64,000 bases of DNA from Calditrichaceae bacterium (GTDB taxonomy: Bacteria; Calditrichota; Calditrichia; RBG-13-44-9; J075), in the NCBI GenBank assembly GCA_013360445.1, contig JABWBP010000024.1, positions 51,467 through 115,466 on the forward strand, written 5' to 3'. Shown piece by piece: positions 51,331-58,422 of the stretch (positions are counted from its first letter, which is position 1; the number at the start of each line of letters is the position of its first letter). The translations under genes were made by a program, and so were the position numbers. The notes under the pieces were generated by a model. The model was not told the origin of the DNA, made no database searches, and worked only from the letters and a program-made list of their open reading frames with translations.

Positions 51331-51505
51331 AACAGTTGCGAATGCTTCATTTTTTCTCACGAATGATATTAAGGGAGCCAGAAAAAAATAATGTACCCAA
51401 CTGAGCGCACAGAGTGATTGAAACACATTAGCGTTCAGTGGTACAATAAAAAGGGCGAAAGCCCTAGAAATCGAAATACTGGTGCTGGATGAGCTCAAAA
51501 AATAA
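51323..51505 (+). pseudogene. Remnant of a PIN-type toxin gene around a mobile element
   Basis: An ATG overlapping the antitoxin stop gives MDKTVANASFFLTND, like the start of a PIN toxin. A 94-bp element then intervenes. After it, one frame reads EIEILVLDELKK and stops at 51505, like a toxin C terminus. The central 100 or so codons are missing, so there was deletion as well as insertion. The C-terminal match is short and could be chance. Confidence 0.4.
51372..51465 (+). mobile_element. 94-bp MITE-like element, copy D (after the antitoxin)
   Basis: Identical in layout to copies A and B, with TA on both sides (TTA before AGGG; CCC then TA after). It lies within a toxin remnant, the second of four copies at a toxin-antitoxin locus. 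Its promoter-like TTGAAA-N18-TACAAT points to pgpA, which starts 24 bp further on. Confidence 0.88.
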
Positions 51506-52013
51506 CCCGCAGCATTCCGCTCACTCTGATCTCCAAACTCGAAATTTGGTTTACCTCGCCATCGGCTCCGCGCTGGGACTGGGGCTTTCGCCGGTTGCGC
51601 CCGGCACCCTGGGGGCGCTGTTGGGGGTATTGCTTCACCTCGCCGCAGCATATTACCTGGCTTCGCCTCTCTATATTGGGGTGTTGATTATTGCGCTACT
51701 ATTGGTCAGTTACGCCAACCACGCGCTAACCCCGTGGGCGCGGGAATACTGGCGCAGCGAAGACCCCCGCCATTTCGTGCTGGATGAAATCGCCGGGTAT
51801 TTGATGGTTCCGATCCTGTTTCACCAGTGGGCGCCCTGGAAAATCGCCCTGTGGGGATTCGCGCTGTTCCGCTTCTTTGACATCGTGAAAATCCCCCCGG
51901 CGCGCCAGATCGACCGGAACATGAAAAATTCCTGGGGAATTTTGTTAGATGACCTGGTTAGCGGGGCCTATGCCGCGCTGGTCATGTATGTTCTTTGGAT
52001 ATTCGGTGTATGA
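51489..52013 (+). CDS. pgpA: Phosphatidylglycerophosphatase A
   Basis: 174 aa. The PgpA signature is SPVAPGTLGALLGVLLH, then DPRHFVLDEIAGYLMVPIL and FRFFDIVKIPPARQID, ending in SWGILLDDLVSGAYAALV with the acidic pair. About four membrane helices. It dephosphorylates phosphatidylglycerol phosphate to phosphatidylglycerol at the inner membrane. The ribosome site is weak, and the start region overlaps the toxin remnant. Since the upstream element carries a promoter-like sequence pointing at this gene, expression may depend on the insertion. Confidence 0.93.
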   Translation: MSSKNNPQHSAHSDLQTRNLVYLAIGSALGLGLSPVAPGTLGALLGVLLHLAAAYYLASPLYIGVLIIALLLVSYANHALTPWAREYWRSEDPRHFVLDEIAGYLMVPILFHQWAPWKIALWGFALFRFFDIVKIPPARQIDRNMKNSWGILLDDLVSGAYAALVMYVLWIFGV

Positions 52014-52015
52014 GT

Positions 52016-52122
52016 GATACAGCGTTCGGAGTGTTCAAGTGTTATGGTGTTAAGGTGTTTCAGTATAAACGGCGATTTCACTATAACACGTGAATACTAA
52101 AACACCATAACACCGAAATACT
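52016..52122. repeat. Two-armed array of GTGTT words between pgpA and clpS
   Basis: The left arm has GTGTTCAAG, GTGTTATGG, GTGTTAAGG and GTGTTTCAG; the right arm has the inverse (AACACGTGA, AACACCATAACACCG). It occupies the entire convergent gap, and the clpS stop codon (TAG at 52121) falls at its end. Confidence 0.85.
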
Positions 52123-52483
52123 ACAAACCTTCCGGCTCCGCCGGCTCGATAATGGCGGACATGGAACCCTGGCAGTGGGGAATCCGCCAATCCGCGCCGT
52201 AGGCGTGAATCTGGTCGCGTTTGAATTCCGCTCGCTCTTTGGTGGCAGTATAAACGATCACCCGCCCGGTAGCGTCCACCTCGCAGGCCATTTGGAAGGC
52301 GGTCTCCCGGCTGTGTCCGAAAAGCTTCCGCAGCATCTCGATCACGTAATCGTAGGTATGGTCGTCATCGTCTAACAGCACCACGTTGTAGCGCGGAATC
52401 AGTTTGGGCGTGCTTTTATCTTTTTGGGATTTCTTTTCCCTGGTTTTCGGCGGGGCAATAGTTTCCACGTCTGCCGATGCCAT
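52121..52483 (-). CDS. clpS: ClpS, adaptor of ClpA/ClpC proteases
   Basis: 120 aa. After a charged, flexible N-terminal extension come YNVVLLDDDDHTYDYVIEML, the ClpS core with the substrate-pocket residues, then FQMACEVDATGRVIVYTAT and a helix KERAEFKRDQIHAYGADW. It delivers N-degron proteins to a Clp ATPase. The C-terminal end (GSMSAIIEPAEPEGL) is longer than usual. No clp ATPase gene is next to it. Confidence 0.93.
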   Translation of the reverse strand: MASADVETIAPPKTREKKSQKDKSTPKLIPRYNVVLLDDDDHTYDYVIEMLRKLFGHSRETAFQMACEVDATGRVIVYTATKERAEFKRDQIHAYGADWRIPHCQGSMSAIIEPAEPEGL

Positions 52484-52662
52484 GTTGACTCCTCATTCAT
52501 TCTATGCACCCTCGCTGGACGGATAAATTGACATTCAACCATCCAATTCTTTACCCTCTCTCTCCCGGTTGTCCGGTGAATCTGTGACGATTATAGCTCC
52601 GCGAACATGGTTTTCAAAGCACGAATGTAACACAACAATTGAATGCGAATAAACATGAATCT

Positions 52663-52691
52663 TTGGAATTGAATTTTAAGAATGATATATT
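52663..52691 (+). promoter_or_regulatory. Predicted promoter of the M14 carboxypeptidase gene
   Basis: TTGGAA and TATATT with a 17-bp spacer; the expected start is near 52698, about 60 bp before the ATG. Confidence 0.45.
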
Positions 52692-52760
52692 CCGCCATCT
52701 ATTTTTTTACAGAAGCAGTAAGATTCCTGGGTTAACGCTTTTAATGAAAGGACCTTGTCA

Positions 52761-55700
52761 ATGAAACGAATTTTGACGAATCGAGCCGTTTGGAGATCAA
52801 TGCCGGAATTGATCCTTGCATTGGCGCTTGCCTTCAGCCCCGTCCTGCATGCGCAGGAGGCCCCGGACACCTACCGCGAAGTGCGGGTGTATATCAGCAG
52901 CCGGGCGGAGATTGCGGCGCTGCAAGAGGCCGGGATGGGATTGGATCACCTCCATTTCGGAGAAAATTATTTCGACGCGGTGCTGAATTCCCAACAGTTG
53001 GAAGTGCTAAAATCTTCCGGCAAGCAGTTCGACATCCTGATCGACGACCTTTCCGCTTACTACGATCAAAACCTGCGCATGAGCACGGAAGAGCTGAATA
53101 CCCTCCAAATCGAGATGAAAACCCGCTATCCCGCGGTGGAAGGCTTCGAGTTCGGCAGCATGGGCGGCTACTACACCTTTGCGGAGGTGGTTACGGAGTT
53201 AGATTCCATGCGCCTGCTCTATCCTAACTTAATCTCGGTGAAACAATCCATCGGCTCCTCTATCGAAGGCCGCCCGATCTGGATGGTGAAGATCTCCGAC
53301 AACCCCGACGTTGACGAAGGGGAGCCGGAAGTGCTCTACACCGCCCTGCACCACGCCCGGGAGCCTCAAAGCATGGCCACCCTTTTGTATTTTATGTATT
53401 ACCTGTTAGAACACTATGGCGCCGACCCGGAAGTAACCTTCTTAGTCAATAACCGGGAGTTGTATTTCGTGCCGGTGTACAACGTGGACGGCTACGTGTA
53501 TAACCAGCAGACCAACCCCAACGGGGGCGGCTACTGGCGCAAGAACCGCCGCAACAACGGCAACGGCTCCTTTGGGGTAGATTTGAACCGCAACTACGGC
53601 TACCAGTGGGGCTACGACAACAGCGGTTCCAGCCCCACCCCCAGCAGCGAGACTTACCGGGGAACCGCCCCGTTCTCCGAGCCGGAAACCCAGGCAGTGC
53701 GCGATTTCTGCAACGCCCGGCAGTTCAAGTTAGCCTTGAATTACCACACCCATGGGGACTTGCTGATCTACCCCTGGGGCTACATCAACGCCCTCACCCC
53801 GGATCACCCCCAGTTCCTCTCCCTGGCCGTGGCCATGACCCAGTACAACGGCTACTCGCATGGAAACTCCTCGCAGTTGCTCTACCCGGTCAACGGCGGC
53901 TCCGACGACTGGATGTACGGGGAACAGACCAGCAAGGGGAAGATTTTTTCCATGACCCCGGAGGTGGGACCCAGCTTCTGGCCCAGCCCCAGCCAGATTT
54001 ATCCCCTGGCGCAGGAGAATTTGATTCCCAACTTACTATTAGCCCGCGGCGAGGGTGTGATCACCGCGGATGACCTGGATCCCCTCCCGCCCGGCAACGT
54101 AACCGCTTACAGCGATTACACCACCCCGGCTTCCATGCTGCTAAACTGGGATGATCCCACCTCCCTGGCCGGTGGCGATCCGCTGCTGCCCTCGCAGTTC
54201 ACCATCGAAGTGGAGCGCGACGGGGCGTTTATCGCCGCGGTTCCCGGCGGCGCGGAGCAATACACCGATGCCGGCCTGAACGACGGGCAGCTTTACACTT
54301 ATACGCTGTACACCAAAGTAATCGCCACGGACAGCACCAGCGAAAGCGTGGGCGCGGCCTGGCACGCCGGCGGCTCGCCCATACCCGCCGCGCCGACAAA
54401 TTTAGCCTGCACTGCATCCGCGACGAGCGCTTCGCTCACCTGGAACGATCCCGCCGCGCAGGAAGACGGCACACCGCTGGATGATCTTGACCATATCAGC
54501 ATTTATCGCAATGGAAACCCGGTGGCAAACGTTGCGCCCGGCGTGCAGAGCTATACCGACGCCCCGCCGCCGGGGTTCACCTACACCTACACCGTGGCGG
54601 CGGTGGATAACGAGACCCCGCCGAATGCGAGCGCGCCCAGCAACGCGGTGGAGTGTTTTGTCGGTACAACCCCGGCATTTTTGGTTTGGGTAGGCCCGGA
54701 CGCCAGCGGGGAGAGCGCGGCCAGCGGGGACAGTATCTTTGCCGCCCTGGTAGCCAATGGAGTGAGCGCGTTTATGAGTAACGATCTGTTCGAATTCGGA
54801 GCGAATTTGAGCATTTATGAAGGCATCTTTGTGGTTTTAGGAATTTTTCCCAACAACCACGAAATCGCCGCCGGCGATCCGGAAGGCCCGGCGCTGCAAG
54901 CGTATTTGCAAAACGGGGGTCGGCTCTACTTAGAAGGCGGCGACTGCTTCAATTACGATCCGGAAATAGGCGGGTACAACATCCGCCCCTGGTTCGGGCT
55001 GAATGACGGGCCGGACGGCAGCGACGACGTTGTGGGAGTAACCGGCTTGAATGACCTCTCGGCCTTCTCTTTCCCCTACGCGGGCGAGAGCAGCTGGATG
55101 GACGAACTCCAGCCGCAATCCGGCACGATTTCGATCTGGAAGAACAGCCAGAACGCGGATATCAGCGGGGTATTCAAGGCGAATTACGGCAACGGGGGCA
55201 AATCCATCGGGGTAGTTCCCTCCTTCGGCGGGCTGGTGGATAATCCCGCGCCCCTTAATCCTGAAAAGAGAACCGTTCCGGTAAATATCGCCGGATCTCC
55301 GGGCATGGAGACCTTCAAAATTCGTCCGCCCCGGGAAGAGCGGGAACCGTTTGTCAAGAAAGCAGCGTGGTATCCGGAATTGAAGCGCGAGCGGAATGTT
55401 TACGGAGAAGGCTATCGTTTTACCGCCGGGGGAATCGAGCTCCTCGCCAATACCAAAGAAGATTTGATGGCCGCTTACCTGGATATGTTGGAGTACTCTT
55501 CCGGCCTCGGCGCGGTGGCCGGGATGGTGAGCGCCCCGGCGCAAACGCCGCAGGGCTGCCCGGTAACGGCGGAGATCAAAGTGGACATGAGCCAGGCCCT
55601 GCCCCCCAATAATTACCTGGGCAGCTTCACCGCTACCCTCACCTGGAACCCGGCCTTGCTGCAATATACCGGCAATTCCGGTATGCTCTCCGGATTTACC

Positions 55701-56219
55701 AGCATGATCAACGATAGCAATGCCGTAAACGGTTCTTTACTGTTCAACGGCGCCAGCGTAAACGGGGCCACCGGCATGATGGATTTGTTGCACGTATATT
55801 TCACCCCAGTCGGCCCGGCCGGGAACACCGCGGCGCTGGATTTGGAATTCTTAGCCATGGTTGCCGCGACCACTTTCACGGATCTGATGCCGGCGCTGAC
55901 GGTGAATGATGGAAATACCACCATAACGGAAGGAGGGCTGTTAGGAGACGTAAACGGAGACCAGCAAGCCAACTCCACCGACGCCCTGTTGATTCTGTCC
56001 TATGATGCTGCGCTGCCGCTCCCGCAGCCGGTATTGGACCGCATCAACGCCGGGTTGGGGGACGTGGATTCCAACGGCAGCACCACTTCCACAGATGGGC
56101 TGATCGTTTTATCGTATGATGCAGGCCTGTCCATCCCCTTCCCGGTGGGCCAGCCGGTTTGCCCCCCGGCGGCCAGCGCGCGCCCCGCGCTCCCGCAATC
56201 GAATTTCGGGTCGGAATAA
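52761..56219 (+). CDS. Secreted M14 zinc carboxypeptidase with FnIII, cohesin-like and dockerin-like modules
   Basis: 1152 aa from the ATG at 52761 (AAAGGA upstream). Signal peptide to about residue 33. The M14 domain (about 110-420) has the zinc motif HHAREP, the substrate Arg/Asn region VDLNRNYGYQW, a second His in LNYHTHGDLLIYPWG and the general-base region MTPEVGPSFWP. Two FnIII-like domains follow (about 440-640), then a region of about 250 residues of unknown fold. A cohesin-like beta-sandwich comes next (about 925-1055: GSFTATLTWNPALLQYTGNS, VYFTPVGPAGNTAALDL). Last are two dockerin-type calcium repeats (GDVNGDQQANSTDALLILSY and GDVDSNGSTTSTDGLIVLSY). No type IX tail. It hydrolyses peptides outside the cell; the adhesion modules suggest assembly. 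Confidence 0.9.
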   Translation: MKRILTNRAVWRSMPELILALALAFSPVLHAQEAPDTYREVRVYISSRAEIAALQEAGMGLDHLHFGENYFDAVLNSQQLEVLKSSGKQFDILIDDLSAYYDQNLRMSTEELNTLQIEMKTRYPAVEGFEFGSMGGYYTFAEVVTELDSMRLLYPNLISVKQSIGSSIEGRPIWMVKISDNPDVDEGEPEVLYTALHHAREPQSMATLLYFMYYLLEHYGADPEVTFLVNNRELYFVPVYNVDGYVYNQQTNPNGGGYWRKNRRNNGNGSFGVDLNRNYGYQWGYDNSGSSPTPSSETYRGTAPFSEPETQAVRDFCNARQFKLALNYHTHGDLLIYPWGYINALTPDHPQFLSLAVAMTQYNGYSHGNSSQLLYPVNGGSDDWMYGEQTSKGKIFSMTPEVGPSFWPSPSQIYPLAQENLIPNLLLARGEGVITADDLDPLPPGNVTAYSDYTTPASMLLNWDDPTSLAGGDPLLPSQFTIEVERDGAFIAAVPGGAEQYTDAGLNDGQLYTYTLYTKVIATDSTSESVGAAWHAGGSPIPAAPTNLACTASATSASLTWNDPAAQEDGTPLDDLDHISIYRNGNPVANVAPGVQSYTDAPPPGFTYTYTVAAVDNETPPNASAPSNAVECFVGTTPAFLVWVGPDASGESAASGDSIFAALVANGVSAFMSNDLFEFGANLSIYEGIFVVLGIFPNNHEIAAGDPEGPALQAYLQNGGRLYLEGGDCFNYDPEIGGYNIRPWFGLNDGPDGSDDVVGVTGLNDLSAFSFPYAGESSWMDELQPQSGTISIWKNSQNADISGVFKANYGNGGKSIGVVPSFGGLVDNPAPLNPEKRTVPVNIAGSPGMETFKIRPPREEREPFVKKAAWYPELKRERNVYGEGYRFTAGGIELLANTKEDLMAAYLDMLEYSSGLGAVAGMVSAPAQTPQGCPVTAEIKVDMSQALPPNNYLGSFTATLTWNPALLQYTGNSGMLSGFTSMINDSNAVNGSLLFNGASVNGATGMMDLLHVYFTPVGPAGNTAALDLEFLAMVAATTFTDLMPALTVNDGNTTITEGGLLGDVNGDQQANSTDALLILSYDAALPLPQPVLDRINAGLGDVDSNGSTTSTDGLIVLSYDAGLSIPFPVGQPVCPPAASARPALPQSNFGSE

Positions 56220-56234
56220 TTATTGGGGTTTTTG

Positions 56235-56308
56235 AGGGCATAGGATATAGGGTATAGGGCATTGTTTTCCTTATGCCCTATACCCCATACCTTATACCCC
56301 ATATCCCT
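56235..56308. repeat. 74-bp two-armed array of TATAGGG words
   Basis: The left arm AGGGCATAGGATATAGGG plus TATAGGGCAT faces, at 56273-56308, ATGCCCTATACCCC, ATACCTTATACCCC and ATATCCCT. It fills the gap between the M14 gene and the convergent LiaF-like gene. Confidence 0.85.
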
Positions 56309-56329
56309 GAAAGATTTAAAAACACCATT

Positions 56330-57043
56330 CTACCCCGCGTCCTTAACCTCCAACCCTCCGAAAAGCACCAGCCCCTTGATGATGAGCAGGTTCTCCGGGG
56401 CAAGCTCTTCTCCCATAACCTGCCGGCGGGCGTCTTCAAAACCGCCGAAGATCGGCATCCCCTTCATCACCACGTTCCAGTTGCGGGGAACGCGAAGCTC
56501 CGCGCCGCCGAACATCACAAACACGTCCAGGATATTATTCCCGGGCGCCAGCCGCGAGCCGGAGAAATCGATCTCCACCCCGCCGAAAATCGCGGTGATA
56601 TTCCCGCCTTCAAAATTTTCCGAAGCGATCTGCACTTCCCGGCCGCCAAAAATGGCCACGGCGTCGATGCGGTCCTGGGTAAAGCTCTCTTCCGCACGGT
56701 CGGGGCGGTTAGAGCGCAGGTAGTGGGTCCAAACAATGCGAATACCGATCAGGATCAAAATGACCGGCCAGAATTGGAAAATATCCCCTAAGTCGATGTA
56801 ATCCCGGGTAACCAGGAAGAGCAGCAATCCCACCGCGATCCAGACCGAGGCGGAATAGACCTCCCGGAAATTGGAGGAATAGAGCTTCACCAGCCCGATG
56901 ATCACCAAGATCAGCGGCCAGTAATCCCAGATATCGCCCCAGTAGATGAACCCTAAGTTTTCCAACAGCAAATACAATCCCAACAGGATCAAGCCGATGC
57001 TCAGCCAGAAATTCGCGCCGAATTTTGGTTTCGATTCATTCAT
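56330..57043 (-). CDS. LiaF-like membrane protein
   Basis: 237 aa from the ATG at 57043 (MNESKPKFGANFWLSIG). Two pairs of hydrophobic helices (about residues 10-105) contain repeated WPLILVIIGLVKL / WPVILILIGIRIV, as in LiaI/LiaF-type membrane regions. A soluble C terminus consists of short repeats built on IFGG: AVAIFGGREVQIASENFEGG, ITAIFGGVEIDFSGSRL, VFVMFGGAELRVP, MPIFGGFEDARR. This is the cell-wall-active-antibiotics response domain. In Firmicutes LiaF inhibits a stress two-component system; here its role is unknown. It overlaps the upstream small membrane gene by 4 bp. Confidence 0.87.
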   Translation of the reverse strand: MNESKPKFGANFWLSIGLILLGLYLLLENLGFIYWGDIWDYWPLILVIIGLVKLYSSNFREVYSASVWIAVGLLLFLVTRDYIDLGDIFQFWPVILILIGIRIVWTHYLRSNRPDRAEESFTQDRIDAVAIFGGREVQIASENFEGGNITAIFGGVEIDFSGSRLAPGNNILDVFVMFGGAELRVPRNWNVVMKGMPIFGGFEDARRQVMGEELAPENLLIIKGLVLFGGLEVKDAG

Positions 57044-57408
57044 TGCAAAACTCCCTTGTATGAGTTGAAGATGTTCAGCATCCAATTTGCCGAGTTCAAA
57101 AAGATGGATAGCAACTTGCGCAGGGAATCGGGTAAGTAATCATCGAGAACTTGCGGGGCGAGGAATCCGCCGTTGTATGCCAGCAGGCCCAGCCCGATGA
57201 AAATGAGCAGCAGGTTGGAGGGTAAGTCGCGATAGCGCGGGCTGCTGATCTGCGCAATCCCGGTAATGATGAAGAGAACCGGCCAGTAGGTTTGCAAAAT
57301 GGCCGCCGGGGAAAGATTGTACTTCTGTAACAGGTGAACGATGCCGCCGATGAGTACCATCAGGCCAAGCCAAAATTCAGGACGCAGGTAGATCCGTTTC
57401 AGCTTCAT
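57040..57408 (-). CDS. Small LiaI-like membrane protein
   Basis: 122 aa. Three to four helices (EFWLGLMVLIGGIVHLLQ, LQTYWPVLFIITGIAQI, SNLLLIFIGLGLLAYNG) with the YWPVLFIITG pattern of the LiaI/DUF5668 membrane unit, and no soluble domain. Its stop overlaps the ATG of the LiaF-like gene (ATGA). The pair probably forms one membrane complex, perhaps for envelope stress. Confidence 0.85.
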   Translation of the reverse strand: MKLKRIYLRPEFWLGLMVLIGGIVHLLQKYNLSPAAILQTYWPVLFIITGIAQISSPRYRDLPSNLLLIFIGLGLLAYNGGFLAPQVLDDYLPDSLRKLLSIFLNSANWMLNIFNSYKGVLQ

Positions 57409-57446
57409 TCATCGTTTCCTAAATTAAAAGAGGTTTACAACTACTC

Positions 57447-57464
57447 AGAAGCTGCTTTAAAAGT
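57447..57464. repeat. Solo copy of a terminal repeat (AGAAGCTG...)
   Basis: AGAAGCTGCTTTAAAAGT matches the 18-bp end of the element at 31495-31623 in 17 positions. No second end is seen nearby, so it may be a relic. Confidence 0.6.
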
Positions 57465-57493
57465 TTCCAGGCCATCCGGGATCAAAAACATAC

Positions 57494-58288
57494 CTACAGC
57501 ACCGATTTGATCATATTTCTGCGGGAAAAATGAAAGAAGGTCAGCCAGCTCATCATTCCTTCTCTGCCAAGCAAGGCAAGCCGGATTTCCCGCAGCGATT
57601 TTCCCGCCCGGTGCATCTCCCCCACCTTGCCATACAGCTCTTCTAAGTATTCCAATTTCCGGCGCAGCATTTCCTTCCCGTTTTCCACCACCCCGCGGTG
57701 GGCGCAGAACACGGTAGCGAAATCATGCTCCAATACCCCGCGCAGGCTCTCCATCTCCTCCCGGTAATGATCCGCTTTTCGCGCGAATTGCGGGGCCGGG
57801 GTAATAAAAAGATCCGCGGTGAACAACCACCCCCGCTGCGGAATTAGAAAGCAGACCATGTCCGGGGCATGGCCGGAAGCCGGCAGCAGATGCAGGCTAA
57901 GCCCGGGGGCAAGCTCCACTTCCCGGGGGAGAGCTTCCGCCCGGAATTTGGCGGGAACTCCCCAGATTACCCGGCGATAAAGCTGCATCGGGTAGCCTTG
58001 CGACAGGTAGGGAATGCTCAATTCCGGGGCCAGCACGGGAATTTTCAACTCCCGCCGGATGGTCGCGCCGTTGCCGCTGTGATCTTCGTGGTGATGGGTG
58101 ATCAATACCCGCCGTACCCCGCGGCTCTGCAAAAAATCCCGCACAAATCGCCACTGGTTGGGCGGCCCGGCGTCGATGGCCGCGTCGCCAACCCGGTAAA
58201 CGATAACTGAAGTATTGATCTGCGAAGTAAAGCGACCTACCCGGATTCCCTCCACCTCCCCGTGGGAAAGGTGCTGAATAAGGCTCAT
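57494..58288 (-). CDS. MBL-fold metallo-hydrolase
   Basis: 264 aa metallo-beta-lactamase fold. The metal motif is ITHHHEDHSGNG, with further ligands expected at the His in ASGHAPDMVCFL, the Asp in LFTADLF and the His in FCAHRGVV. A C-terminal helical segment of about 60 residues (MLRRKLEYLEELYGKV) resembles the BLACT-type winged-helix tail. The substrate is unknown. It lies downstream of menD on the same strand with a gap of about 130 bp, so a role in menaquinone metabolism is possible but not shown. Confidence 0.9.
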   Translation of the reverse strand: MSLIQHLSHGEVEGIRVGRFTSQINTSVIVYRVGDAAIDAGPPNQWRFVRDFLQSRGVRRVLITHHHEDHSGNGATIRRELKIPVLAPELSIPYLSQGYPMQLYRRVIWGVPAKFRAEALPREVELAPGLSLHLLPASGHAPDMVCFLIPQRGWLFTADLFITPAPQFARKADHYREEMESLRGVLEHDFATVFCAHRGVVENGKEMLRRKLEYLEELYGKVGEMHRAGKSLREIRLALLGREGMMSWLTFFHFSRRNMIKSVL

Positions 58289-58422
58289 TGCTTTCGAATT
58301 TCTCTTGCAGCCGCGTTTTTACTCGTATTTCATGCATGTTTTTGTCTGCCGGCGATAAACTTACCACCGGGAGCCTGATATTTCAAGCCCTTTAATTTAG
58401 AGGCGTTCTGCCGCCCCCGGCT

